Assembly: GCA_003116995.1 (NCBI GenBank)
Contig: BDSL01000044.1
Coordinates: 620,001-684,000 of the forward strand
Origin: Yamagishiella unicocca
Lineage: Eukaryota > Chlorophyta > Chlorophyceae > Chlamydomonadales > Volvocaceae
Direction: 5' to 3'
Length of the DNA: 64,000 bases
The stretch's first letter is position 1. Every line of letters begins with the position of its first letter. Made by a program: the position numbers and the translations under genes. Positions 47,700 to 60,300 of this stretch are shown piece by piece. The notes below the pieces were generated by a model. The model had not been told where the DNA came from. It saw only the letters and a program-made list of their open reading frames with translations, and did not search any database.

Positions 47700-50600
47700 A
47701 TGACTTCACCTTCCAGCATGTCCTGCCCAGTGGAGCCAGAATCGCATTCCTCCGATGCCTCGAAGCTGACAGACGTTTACGCTATCGTAGCTCAGAATGT
47801 GAGAATTGACAATTGGAGCAGTGTTCGCGCGGCCAGCCGCTCTGGGCGATCATGTGCGGACGCGTCGTGCACGACCCTGCGGTTAGCCTTCGGCGACCGA
47901 TACCGAGCTGGCTTACGAGCAACTGCAGCTTCGCAGCAGGGCAAGCTGCCGGTGCCGGACCTAGGCCGCGAGGCGCTACCGGCGTTGCGTTCCATGCAAG
48001 AGCGAGGGCTACTGCCACGGACACTGTTCGCCACGATGGGGGGTGTTGCGTACATCGAGCAACTGTGAGTCTTCCTAAAGCTTGCTTGGTGATCACATGT
48101 ATGTGCCGGTGTCGTCTCCGGATGTGGACCCCACTCCCTCATCGGGTTGGCTGCACAATCCTGCCTGCCTGGCTGGCTGCTATCCATTGTCCTGGCTGTC
48201 CTTGCGAATCCTCGACATCCTCGACATTCTGCTTTGGCCGCTTACTTACGTAACCTGGTCTGCCGGCTTCGAGACCGCAGGCTTGCCGTGCTCCGTCAAG
48301 TAGGCTCTTCTGTCTCGCACCTGCACCTGCTGGGTTCCTTGCGGCTCCCGGACACTGATGCTCTGCCGTCGAGCCTGCTGGATCCAGCAGCGGCAGCCGC
48401 TGCCATCGCCGCTGCGCTGCCGTCCCTGGAGCGCCTGACGATTTCAACCGACTCGCTCATCAGCGCCAGCGGACCCAAGCAGAACCAAACAACGCAGCGG
48501 CGAGCGCACTGGCCTGCCGCCAACGCCGGCATTACTTCACAGCATGCTCCTCCTAGCACGTCCGGCGTCGATGGTGACGGCAGCGGCTGCACCGGCACCA
48601 GCGGCAGCATCGAAGCTCGCCTGATGCGCCTGCTGGGGCCACGACTGCGCGGCCTGGAGTTGCAGCCGCTGCGCTGGGACGTTGTCGGCCGCGCCGTACA
48701 GTGCGTGCCGTACACCGCTGGACTGGCGGAGCTCTGGTCCTCCGTGCGCTGCCTGCATGGCCTTCAAGACCTGGACATTGGTAGGCAGCACCTGGCGGCG
48801 TGCCTGGCGCCCGCGCCTGCTGACGGCGGTGCCGGCGGGCTGGGGAGCTGCTGGCCGCACCTGACCCGGCTGGCTGCCGGCAGCATCGCCGGCCACGGCC
48901 TGCTGCTGCCGCCGCGGCTGCGGGAGCTGGAGCTGCGGGAAGCGCACCAGGTAGCGGTGCTGGCGTCCATGGAGCGAGCGGTGGCCGCGGCGGGGGGGGC
49001 TGCGGATCGCGCGCGTGCTTGGGCGGAGGCGGACCGGAATGCGGCAGGAGCGGGGCCAGGCGAGCGCGGCGGCGGCGGTGTGTTGTCGGAGTTGTTGCAC
49101 GTCAGCGTGGGCCGTGGGTACGGCAACCATGCCAACGACGCCGAAGACGCCATCGTCCTGCGGCGGGAGGACATCGCGGCGGCGGCGGCGGCAGCGGCAG
49201 CGGCGGCTGTGGCTACAGTCCCAGAGGGCGGCGACGCACCGAAAGCGGCGGCGGCCTTATCCCCTGGTGGCGGCAGCGCTGTCCCGGCACCGCCGGTCCG
49301 TCCTGAGCCCCATCAGCTGATGGCCGATGCCGTGAAATTGCTTGCGCGCGGCTGCTGCCGGGAGCTTTACATAACCTCGGACCCCAACTTCAAGACGCAT
49401 GAGAGCTGGAAACCAGCGTACGACAACGAGTCGTACCGGGACTATGACTATGATGACTATGATGACGATTACGAGTCGGACGTCGAGTCCGACATGGGTT
49501 CCGATTTGGAGCCCTTTTTCCCGAGTTCCTGCGGCAGCCTTGCTCGGGGTCCGCACCTGCCGTGGCTGGAGGCCCTGGCGCCGCTGGCGACTGCGGGGCT
49601 GCAACACCTGACCCTGCGCGGTTATCGCTTTGGGCAGGGCGAGATCCCCGCCCTCGCGAGGGTGGTTCCGGAGCTGCAAGTGAGCACCTCCAGGGGGCCG
49701 CGGGCAAAAGCGGGCAAACGTACGAGCGCGAGCAAGACGTGTTTGAGTGCGTGGGGGCGGGTGGTTGGCAGTTGGTACCGCCAACCCACCACCAACTGAC
49801 AAAGGTTACGTAGTCGCCATCCGAAGGTTCAGAACGCCGCATGTCGACGGGTGAAGAAGTTGGGATCGCACACCGCGTGTCAGTTCTCGGCTCGCCGCTG
49901 TCCTGTTCATACCGTGTGACAGTAAGCACGCGTGTCCTCTGCATACCTCCCATCCCATGTACCAATAGACATTGCACCGCCTGGTGCCGCGATGTGTTGC
50001 CGCCGGGCCGTGCACCGCCTGGTGCCGTGATGCGTTGCCGCCGGGCCGTGCGCCGCCCCCGCAGTCTCTTTCTCTGGCGCGCTGCATGCTGCCGGCGCCG
50101 GACTTGGCCCAGCTGACGGCGCTGACGGCGCTGCGGTGCCTGCAGCTGCAGCTCCCGGAGCTCAACGAGCCGGTCCCCAGCGGCGGCCCGCTGGCGCAGT
50201 CGCTGAAGCGGCTGTGCACGGAGGCACCACCGACGCTGGCGCTGCTGGACCTCCGGGTGGGTCACTCAATCAGTCACCGTGTCCGTGACCGCGCGTCACG
50301 GACACGGTGGCCTAGTTTGCAGCTTAGTGCACCGAATACTCCGCGGAAACTCAACGGAAGTTCAACGGCCGTGGCCTATCGTGTGCGTGCCTGTGTGTAT
50401 GTGCGCGTGCTGGGAGTGTGCACGGGGCGGGCAAGTGCAGGGCCGCGGCAGATGGATCGGGTGGGTTCGCTCGATTACCAGGCTCCGTAACCGTGCCTCC
50501 GGCGCGCCTGGTGTGTGAAATACCGTTACTGATGCTGCCTCGCGCTGTCTCGTGCTGTGCTGTGCTGGCGCTGGTGCTGTGTTGTGCCGTCACGCAGGGG

Positions 50601-51026
50601 GACTGCTTCAAGGCCCGCGCATGCGCGGACGTAAGGGTCCCAGACGGGGATCCCGCGTCCGGACAGACGTTGTCCGGACAGACGTTGTCCCCGGAGAGGC
50701 TCGCAGTGATGCTTAACAGGTGTGTGGTGGAGGCGGCCGCGAAGGAGGAGGTGAAGACGGCCGGCGCCGAAACCACCGCAGCCACATCCGCGGCTGGGAA
50801 GCTTGGTGGCGACGACCCCAGGCAGCTCGCCACTGCCGCCGCTGGGGACACGGGACCACGTTCCGAGGAGGGACAACCTGGGGACAAGGAAGAGGCAGAC
50901 TCAGGGATTCCGGGAGGAGTTTGGGGGGAGATGGGAAGCGTTGCAAGGGCCGAAGGGGATGTGGGTCGGGCGCTGCTGCAGGTGGTGGCAATGTCAGGAC
51001 AGTGCGGTGGGTTGACGTATTGGTAG
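47700..51026 (+). CDS. Leucine-rich-repeat-like protein, F-box-like N-terminus
   Basis: Four exons, 47700-48064, 48281-49679, 50065-50256 and 50598-51026, close in frame to 794 residues. The N-terminal 120 residues include VYAIVAQNVRIDNWSSVRAAS, which resembles the short F-box/leucine segment heading many volvocine LRR proteins. Irregular leucine-rich units follow: LERLTIST, LRGLELQPLRW, LQDLDIGRQHL, LRELELREAH, LQHLTLRGYRFG, LRCLQLQLPEL. Interruptions include an Ala run (near 49170-49215) and an acidic Tyr/Asp block (YRDYDYDDYDDDYESDVESD, about 49430-49490). The last exon codes an Ala/Glu-rich stretch with no repeat and has an SGQTL tandem. A TGTAA signal 65 bases after the stop supports the 3' end. 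Partner and function are unknown; if the F-box reading is right it would be an SCF substrate receptor. Confidence 0.75.
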
Positions 51027-51090
51027 GGCTTGGGAATCGTGCAGAGCATCAGGGATGCATTGGGGAAGTTGCTTATTCTCGTAGATATCA

Positions 51091-51095
51091 TGTAA
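51091..51095 (+). terminator. TGTAA polyadenylation signal of LRR-like gene
   Basis: TGTAA followed by an A-rich stretch (AGAAAAAGAA), 65 bases after the TAG at 51024-51026. Confidence 0.7.
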
Positions 51096-52757
51096 AGAAA
51101 AAGAACCTTGAGGGGTTCCAAGCCAAGTAGCCAACAGCCCAAGCTCTTGCGGGCAAGCATCAGCGCCTTGCTCTTGGGTTCTCATACAGGCGCTCTTAAC
51201 AACAGGTTGCTTTCGTTGCCGATCGCATGTCATGTCGTGGACTTGGACAGTGACGTTGCGGATCGGATGGGGCGGCGTCTGCGGATTAGGTGGAGCAGCA
51301 TCGCGGCTGCTCGCCTGCCAGGCAGCCCCAACTGGGCGGCGCGGCGAGGTTGCAGGAGAGGTGCGGTGGAAAGATTGAGGCTTTAAGCAAACCCCGACAA
51401 GCTTTACCTTTAGCTTTGGACAGTGTTCAATCGCACCCATGGTTATTGAGAATGTCGTACGATTGGCAGTACGGCTGTTCCTAAGGACACGGGCTGGTTA
51501 GTGATGGGTGAGAAGGGATGTACGTATGGTCGTTATGTAAATAGTGAAACGGATGTATGATCCTGAATTGGGTGGTGCGACTGCCATGGCATGGGTCGAT
51601 GGCCGAGAGGTGGCCAGGGGGCGACATAAGGGCAGTCGGGTACCGGGTTGTGGATTTGGTCGTTGTTCGACAGTAAGGACTGGTTGTGTTGGTGTGCCAT
51701 GGTATGGGTTGGTATTTGAGACGTGGCAACGGGCCGAGGTAAGGGCAGTGCCCGTCCCGGGATGTAAATTTGGTAGTCGTTTGGTGATGAAGCGGATGAT
51801 GAAACGGATGTAGGGTTTTCGGATTTGGTTGGTGTGACTGTGAAGCAGTCTGGGTTTATGAATGGATGGATGATTGGCCGAGGGACCGACCAAGGGCAGT
51901 GGCCGTACAGTGGCCGTACAGCATAAGCCGTCATGCTGGGGCCGGTATTTAGGGTGTGCTTGGGGCCTTGCCACCGTCTGGCCTGCAGTGGGCACAAGGA
52001 GGTGCCGTACTCATTATCTCAAAGTTGTTGCTGGATCGGCAACGATGCAGGTACCAAATGATCAGCGTGCGTTGCCGATCCTGCAAGATACGTTCGTACC
52101 GCCTCGAGCCCCTGATTGGCCCACACGGTATTTAACCCTATGTATGTATGTTTGTACCGAGCGCGTGTCCTGTCAAGGAGCGGGGTCCTGTTTTGCATGT
52201 TATCCGTTGCACGTGAGACATTCGCATGTTTTGCTGCGCAAGTGTCCACGGTACACCAGTCGTGGTATGGGTGGCAGGCCGAAAATTGGGGTCCCGGTGC
52301 ATCCTCGCCGCAAAAGGATCATTGTAGTAGTCATATTTGTTACAGTGGGCTTTCAGACCAAAAGGCAGAGCCACCGGGCACATCGTCGGACACTGAAGGA
52401 GACGCCAGAGCATGTCATGAAGGCACGATAAGAAATATGCTGTAAACGGGTTTGTGTTAGGTGATGATGTGATGTTGCCAGAGCGGTTGCCAGAGCCGGA
52501 AGGAGGTTTGCTGTTGGGCAACTGCGCCACCTATTGCGTCAAGTGAAGAGGTGACTCACGTTGTGACTAGTACGCCCAAGCATGCGGAGTGGTCGTGCGG
52601 CTGAGTCTAATGTCACTAACAGCCTTGAGTAACATAATATCGTGCCACATGGTGGGTATGCGCGATTGTCCTTCAACTTACACGGCCTCGCGGATCCTGC
52701 ACATACGGGCATAAATTGTAACCTGCACGCCTTTAATAAGGCCGGTATATGAAATAT
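51096..52757. other. Intergenic region
   Basis: No recognisable gene. Two diverged copies of a roughly 120-bp sequence (around 51590-51690 and 51720-51790, sharing GTAAGGGCAGT/ATAAGGGCAGT and TTTGGTCGTTGTT/TTTGGTAGTCGTT) are visible. A 180-codon open frame at 51874-52431 has no recognised content. Confidence 0.45.
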
Positions 52758-52762
52758 AAAAA
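52758..52762 (-). terminator. RNA polymerase III T-tract terminator of tRNA-Val
   Basis: Five A on the plus strand (TTTTT on the minus strand), four bases past the tRNA discriminator base. Confidence 0.8.
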
Positions 52763-52766
52763 TGAA

Positions 52767-52855
52767 TGCACCCATCCGGGATCGAACCGGAGACCTTCTG
52801 TGTTCCAACATGCGACATGTTAGACAGATGTGATAACCAACTACACCATGGTTGC
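52767..52855 (-). tRNA. trnV-AAC: tRNA-Val(AAC) with 15-nt intron
   Basis: Read on the minus strand: acceptor GCAACCA, D-arm region TGGTGTAGTTGGTTATCAC (A box), anticodon stem TCTGT, loop CTAACA-C with anticodon AAC, stem ACAGA, variable AGGTC, T-arm TCCGGTTCGATCCCGGA (B box), acceptor TGGGTGC, discriminator A. A 15-nt intron (TGTCGCATGTTGGAA) sits at the canonical 37/38 position. 3' CCA is not encoded, as in nuclear tRNA genes. The acceptor stem has one A-G mismatch at the fourth pair; the other arms are intact. Confidence 0.9.
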
Positions 52856-54319
52856 ATGATGACAAACAGGTGTTTGCAGCCCTATAAGTCGATCAAAGGA
52901 TTTGTCGTACAATATGGCGAAGGTCCTTTCTTTCGCAGGTCCTTTCCTTCGTATGTGCCATGAAGAGATGCGAAGCAAAAGGCCCAAGGCTCGTCTCATC
53001 TCTAGCGTCTAAGCCGCGGTAGGCGAAACGATCGACGAGTCCACCCATTGGAGGAGGGTGGCCCCGTATCATCATGGGCTGGGGGACAGGTGCCCACAAG
53101 GCAGAACTCCTGATGGCAGTGGTGGGACGCAAGGGGACACTTTTGTCTCAACCCTCTGCTGCATGGGACGCAGCCAAACCTCATCAAGCATGCCCGTCCA
53201 TCTCTTCTTCCCAGCCCTGAGCACTGGTGCTGCAGTTCTCTGTCGTGATTCACTCTACAGCTGGCCGATTGGTGGTCGTACTTCCTGTTGCTTCACTCTT
53301 CCCTGTGCCATACAGTGGCCGCAATTTTCCTACCGCGACGACGCACCTGCACATAATTCCAGTGCTTGCAGCCAACGTGCAAGGCGTGGCAGCAGCGGTT
53401 GACCCTTTAATGACAGTGTTCTGGGGATCCAATGGCAGGGGAGGCAGGGGAGATACCGGTATTTGTACGGCATTACACACAAGGCATCAGCCGCGTCGCT
53501 AACGGCAATGTATGCACCACGTGCCCGTCCTTACGGGGACAGCATCCGCCCATAGCTCTTTTCCCGAAGGCCGGAGGCTTTCAGGGGCTGCCTTGCCCGT
53601 CCATTATTAGGCCATGTGTTGATGACACTCTAGAGATCTCCAGCCCCGTTATATGAATCGGTAAAGACCTTGTTTCCTTACGAAACCCTGGCGTTTCGCT
53701 CCTATCCCAAGATCGCGTAGCATGGCGCCAGCTAGAGGCAGACGACGGCAGATCAGCAACAGATACTTAAAGAAGTCATATTTGGCGGCTTTGGATGCCT
53801 GTTGCGTATTGGTCTCCCACGCCTTGCGAGTCTACATCGTCGACTTGGCCAGCTATAAAAGTGCGCGTGGCGAGCTGGCCACGGCCCGGTATTGCAACAG
53901 TACGTACCTATTATGTAGTAAAACATAAAAAAGTTAAAGTTTCGGCGGCATGTGACTCTGAGAAGACCTTGCTGCCGCAATTATACGACAGTGTTGCCGT
54001 GTAGACGCTTTGCGCGCCCTTCCGTTCCCACAGCTCTGCCCAATCTCCCTTGCGAATACGCCCAACCTTATTGGCATATCCACCTGGTGTGCTGTGTTGT
54101 GCAACCCCTGGCGCCTAGGGCAGATCCCTTCGATCCTGGCGCGTTTTGCAAGGCTCTGATAACTTGCTGCAGGACTTACCCTTTCCAGCGTGTGTGCAAA
54201 TATAGATATGCACTGATCAAGCCCCAAAAGGGTGCGCGACGCTTCTGTAAGTGGAGAAGCGCTCTCGGTAACACTCGGCGGGTAGGCCCCGCGCCAGTTA
54301 AGGCCAGAACGCTGCAGCC
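52856..54319. other. Intergenic region upstream of exportin-7
   Basis: No supportable gene. Open frames of 60-230 codons exist (for example 53952-54659, which runs into the XPO7 exons in the wrong frame) but lack recognisable content. The XPO7 promoter and 5' UTR should be within the last few hundred bases. Confidence 0.45.
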
Positions 54320-57300
54320 ATGGACCTTCAGCAGCTACCACAGCTGGAGGCGCTGTGCGAGCGGCTTTACAACTCCCAGGTGGGTAGTTCGTTGGTTCGG
54401 CACTTGCGTGCTCCCTCTTTCGCGCTCTGCGTTTGGCCGGAGTGGTAACGTGAGTTTCGCGGGGGCCCTGCCCCGTCACAGAGTCAAGCGGAGCGCGCGC
54501 AGATGGAACAAATGCTGGGCGTGTTTGGACAGTCCACGGAGCACGTCCCCGCGCTCAAGGTATGCTGGGCGGGACCACGCAATGTCAGGTGACTCCGCGC
54601 CTCAATACGCCACCTGCTCCTGGCACGCGGCGCTCCAACATACCCCCATACTGTACTGACGACCCGCTGCAGCGGCATGGTGTGGCCGCCCGCGGGGTTT
54701 AGGGGTTATGGGAAAACCATGGCTGGATTCAGCTGGGCTGCACGATCTTGCCTACGGGTGATCAGATCTCCCTGTGTGCATCAGGGTTCTATCTCCTCTT
54801 CCACCTTGAAACCTATCTCCCAACCCTTGCCTGCAGACCATTCTGGACAATTCCCGCTCGCCGTACGCGCAGCTCCTCGCCTCGTCCAGCCTCACCAAGC
54901 TGCTCACGGAACACTCCTTAAAGTGCGGCCCCCGGGTTGCAGCGGGGTGGGCGGGTTGCAGGAGGAGGATGGCATGGAGTAGTTGGGAGGGCGGGGTGGC
55001 GTGTTGCATGGTGCGGTTTCGGAGCACACCGGGAGGCATCATTACGGGCTCCGCCCCAGCTGGAAGCTGGCCTGCCAGAACTGCGAGGTGTACCTCCCAG
55101 TGCGGTGCTTCCCACCTCATACATGCTGATGTGGAACTGGAGTAATCAAATAGGTGGTTTGTCAGCATGTGTTGTCATGTGTTGTCATGTGTCGTCAGGG
55201 GGCGACCCATGCTTCATGCATGCATCCTATGCCGCACGGCCAGCAGCGCCTGCAAACCTCCTCGCCCGGTAGTTCCCAACCTGTCGGGGTGGACCACACG
55301 TCAGTTGGCTGTCGTGGTAAAGGTCGGTAGCCCAGTCGTGATAAGGTCGGTAGCCCAGTCGTGGTAAGGTCGGTGGTCCAGTCGTGGTTAAGGTCGGTGG
55401 TCCAGTCGTGGTAAGGTCGGTAGCCCAGTCCGTCCCAGAAATGGGTTGCAGGGATAACCTGTGTTGGGTCCGGCCGTTGGGTGGGTAGAAGCAAACGCGG
55501 CAGCTTGGGGGAAGCTTGCCAGCTGCGCGCGCCGGTAATAGCGCTGACGACGGGAGCTCGCCTTAGGGGCTTCACCTGATGACCGGCCTCGCATGAGGCC
55601 AGGAGGCCGTCGCAGGGGCCTTGCATGATCAGGTCGGGATTCTTCTAGTCGACAGACGCTTGCATGATCAGGTCGGGATTCTTCTAGTCGACAGACTCTT
55701 GCATGCGCCTCGCCCTTCACCCATGGACGCCCCTCCATGCGTACACCGGCGCATCCGCCCACACAACCACCGCACCAACCCTGTGCGGCTGGCGCATACC
55801 GCGTGTGGGGTAGAAGCTAGCGCAGCCGCGGATCCACGATTGCCCAACCGCGGGGGGGCAACACCTGCCAATGACCTCAGCACAGAGGTGTCCGCACTGG
55901 ATAGCCCTGCACCACCTCGTATCTCTTACCCGCTCATGGAGCTTGTGACCTGGTCGCCTCTCCCCCTCGCCCCGCAGCCCCTCCGTGCGTGCAGACATGA
56001 AGAACTACTTCTTGCAATACCTGGACAGGTGCGCGGCGCGCGCGCGTGTAAGGTGTACGGCGTTCCGTACATGAAGGGCCCCAGGCGGCCCATTACAGTT
56101 CCTAGGCGGCCCTAGATGCTCCCACCCTCGCGCCTGTCTAGCGCCTGCCAATTGCCAGAGGAGGTTCGACTCATTTACAAGCTCACACGCTCGCCCGTTT
56201 CCCGGGTGCGCAGCAACTGCGCCACCCTGGAGCACTTCGTTTCCTCGTCGCTCGTGACGCTACTGTGCCGCACCGCCAAGCTGGGCTGGTTCGATACGGA
56301 CACGCACCGCGCGATCGTGGATGACGCCAAGTGCTTCCTGGAGAAGGGTACTCCGGCGCACTACCTGGTTGGGTTGCGCATACTAAACACGATCGTGCAG
56401 GTGGGGGGCACTGCGGGCGGTAGGGGCAGGTTGGGGCGCTGCGGGCGGTAGGGGCAGGTTGGGACACTGGGTGGGTCCCGTCAGGTGGATTGGTACATCC
56501 GGAAACAACATGGTGCGGCAGGGCGTGGGGCGTAGTGGATCGCCGTGGCAGCTCGGGGGCGAGGTGGGAGGTGTGTCGATTAGGAGGAGAGGCGAGTTCT
56601 TTCATTGCTCCGATCCGGTTGATCCCACCATGCCTAAGGTAGATGGGCAGGCGGGCTTCACTCCGGCGATGTGGGTCGAGCGCCAGACCCGTGGGGCGGC
56701 CGCAGCGCTATGACGAGAGCCAAAATTGTGGGAGTGCTCACATCGCCTTCGCCGGGGGTGAACCTGCACCTCACGAGAATGGCCTTGCCACCGCACAGGC
56801 CCCCGCCGGTTGCTTGGCGCACGGCGACCAACCACGTCAGCGCCGTCCTCGCAACCCATCATACCGTGTTGAGTGTACGATGTGCGTCTCGAACAGGGGT
56901 TCCTTCCGCGGTGGCTGCCGCGCAGGAAATGAACCAGGCCACCCCGGGCCGCACGTTGACGCAGCACCGCAAGGCGGCCGTCAATTTCCGCGACACGGCG
57001 CTGCTGCGGGCCTTCCAGGTGCGTGTCGCAGCCCGCGGAACTGTAACCGTCGCGACCTGCCTTGTGCGTGTGCGCGTGCGTGCGTGTATCGGCGCGGGTG
57101 GGTGCACCCTGTTGTGGCGCTCCTAGCGCAGGAGCAGCGGCGGTGCGAAGTGTCGGTGGAATGCCCCATCCCCCCCGCCATCTTCACCGCCTTGGTTTGT
57201 CGGCCGTGGATTCGCGGATTCTCTTTAAACCCCCCCAAACGCACCACTCACTGCATCAACACAATGGAGCGGCGACGCTGGTGGTGGACGGCGGTGAATG

Positions 57301-60300
57301 CGCCGCCGGTCCCCTGCCGGCTGGTCCCTCCGCCGGTCCTACAAGCAGTTGGGAGTGCGGTACCGGGTACGGGTACGGCAGGTCGGAGAGGCAATGTGCC
57401 GGTTACAGAGCGGCCTTCCTCGCGCCCGCCCTCCTCCGGCCCGCCTCCCCCAGGTGTCCTTGTTAGCGCTTCAAGAGCTGACCGCGCGGATGGCGGATGA
57501 AAAATTGAAGTCGGAGGTGGGGAACGAGGTTGCTTCCTGGGGGTCGCGAGGAAACCCGTGTACTTTGTGTGTTTTATAAATGCTGAGCTGAGCCGCGAAG
57601 GAGACTGCCGACCCACGGGCTTCCTCTCATTACCCCCCCCACTTTGTGTGTGTGTGTGTGGGGGGGTAATGAGAGGAAGCCCGTGGGTCGGCATTCGTAG
57701 GAAGGGGGGGCGGGTTGAGAGGAAACCCGTGGGTCGGCATTAAGTATGAAACCCGTGTGCCTTGGGCGGGGGCGGGCCGCCGCATTAAATGTGCGAGGAC
57801 GGTCGTGGAGAGCGGCCTAGGCCTAGGACGAGCCGCGGGGCCTTGTGTCAAAAGGAAACGTACGACGAAACGAAGCCGAGGGGATGGGCACTATGGCGCA
57901 GCACTGATTGCACGAGCGAGCACACGCTGGGCCCTGACGGTGCCACGTAAATCGCAAACCCTAACTCCTCCCGACTCCAGGGTCTTAACTTGGCGCTCGC
58001 CTGCCTGTCGTTCGACTTCGTGGGCACCTGTCTGGACGAGTCCTCGGAGGAGCTGTGCACAATCCAGGTGGGGTAGGGTATGGTGGGGTAGGCTTGGGTG
58101 GAGCAAAACGCAGCTGCCAGGATCCCATGTTCCTTGCCCTGGGCCGCCCTCTCCCTCCGCCGTCCTCTTGCTTTCCGCACCCACCCCCTCCAACTATTAT
58201 CGCCTGTATACGCCTATGTCGATCAACTGTTTTTTGCCCGTTCTCCAACTAGTATCGCCTGTATCCGCCTACGTCGATCAGCTGTTTTTTGCTGTTGCTC
58301 TGCCCGTCCACTCCCACGCTGCCCCCGAAAAGGTCCCCTCATCCTGGCGACCAGCCATTGAAGACCCCGTTACTCTCCAGGTGACTTCATCGCCTGCGGG
58401 GTTGGGAGGGCTACAAGGGACGGGTGGCATCTGGGGGAGGCATCTGGGGGAGGCATCTGGGGGAGGCATCTGGGGGAGGCATCTGGGAGAGGCATCTGGG
58501 GGAGGCATCTGGCTGGGGGAGGCATCTGGCTGGGGGAGGCATCTGGGGGAGGCATCTGGGGGAGGCATCTGGCCAAGTGGGCACGTGAAGGTGCTGGCTG
58601 TCCTCCCACGGGGCCAGTTACCGGAGAGTCCCGCCTTAGGGTCTGCCTAGGAAAAACTCTGACCGTCACCTTCTGCCTTGCCTCCGCCAGCTGTTCTTGG
58701 ACCTCTACTCCGCCTGCCAGCCGCCCCTCTCGTCAACCGCCCTGGAGTGCATGGTACGCCTGGCGAGCGTACGACGAAGCCTCTTCGCGTCGGAGGGGGA
58801 GCGGTTAAAGTGAGTGACGCAAGCCGTTCCGCAGCACCTGTGGGTTCGGATGTCCTGTCCTTTGGTGGGCATGACTGAGTGGAGCGGCTGGGCGACAGCG
58901 ACTCGGGCTGTAGCGGGCGCTTCGGCTACTAGCGGTTGTCCACGAGCGCACACGGGGCCCGCCATAACCACCGCAACCACCGCAACCGCCACGTGGTGGT
59001 TGACCCCTGCTCGCAGGTTCCTTAACCGCCTGGTCTCCGCCACACGGTCCATCCTGGACCCCGCGGCAAGAGGGCGGCTGGCGCAGCACGAGAACTTCCA
59101 CGGCTTGTGTCGGCTGCTGGGGCGGCTCAAGACAAACTACCAACTAAGCGAGCTGGTGGGTGGCGGGCGCTAAAGGAGGGCCCTGCGTTGTTGGACAGTT
59201 GGCACCGTTGGGATGCGCTGGACGTGTTGGGATTGGGCGGGGGCGCTAACTGACCTGGATGGGTGCTTGGGGTACCATCTTCCGGGGTTGCGCCTGGTGT
59301 AACCAATGAGTTTGTGGGGTGGTTGCCTTCCAACCCACAAGGCCTCAACTGTGAGCAGCGACCGGCATAGCAAGCCGAATCTGCACAAAAAGCCCGAGCC
59401 ATCGCCCACTGGCCATACGATCTTACCTGTTCCCCAACCAGCACCAGATTGGAACCTTCGTCGCGAATCGCGCCATCGCAGCCGAGACGTCGTCGCCTTT
59501 GCATGTGCCGCTCCCGCACATCCCATCCACCCCGGCCCCACAGGTGTCGGTTGACAGTTACAACGACTGGATCCAGTCCGTCGCACAGCTAACCGTCTAC
59601 GCCCTGCAGCAGTGGGAGTGGTGCGGCAGCAGCTGCTACTACCTGCTGGGGCTCTGGAGCCGCCTCGTGTCGTCCATGCCGTACCTCAAAGGCGACTCCC
59701 CGTCGCTGCTCGAAGGCAACGTACCGAACATTACCCAGGCCTACGTCACGTCACGGTGGGTGTGGTAGGCTACAGCGAAGCGGGCGGGTGTGCGGGAGTC
59801 CGTGAGTCCCAATTGCCCGGCGGGTGTGCGGGAGTCCGTGAGACCCAATTGCGGTGGGATGCATGCGCTTTTTGCGACCAGGGTCGGCAGCTTTGGTGAG
59901 CGCATGCGGGCATGATACGCTGCACCATTGCAACACAGCGTGGAAAACGACAATCGCCGCCGCTTGCCTGCGTGCTTACTTTGACAGCTTTGAGTCGGCG
60001 CAGCGCTTAGGGTGCAGCGCTTAGGGTGCAGCGCTTAGGGTGCAGCGCTTAGGGTGCAGCGCTTAGGGTAATCCGGTAAATCCTAACCCAAAATCGCGGG
60101 CCTTATGGTACCGCTGCAATACCTCGGACAGCATCGAGCGCCTGGCAGGGAGAGGGCCGCAACCTAGGGGTGAATCTAGGACCCTAGAACCCTAAAACCT
60201 ATATGGTCGCCGCTTACTTATTTGTTCCGTGTCCAGCTTGGAGTCTGTCCAGCGCTGCGCCGCCAACCCTGCCCTGGACGACATGCTCGACACGGAGGAC

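Noticed and set aside
48537..49174. Antisense frames opposite the LRR-like gene
   Set aside because: GC-rich shadow frames lacking domains; the plus-strand frame is spliced and alignable as leucine-rich repeats.
59999..60068. Interstitial telomere from TTAGGG words
   Set aside because: TTAGGG appears once per 15-bp unit within unrelated sequence; it is a minisatellite, not tandem telomeric repeat.
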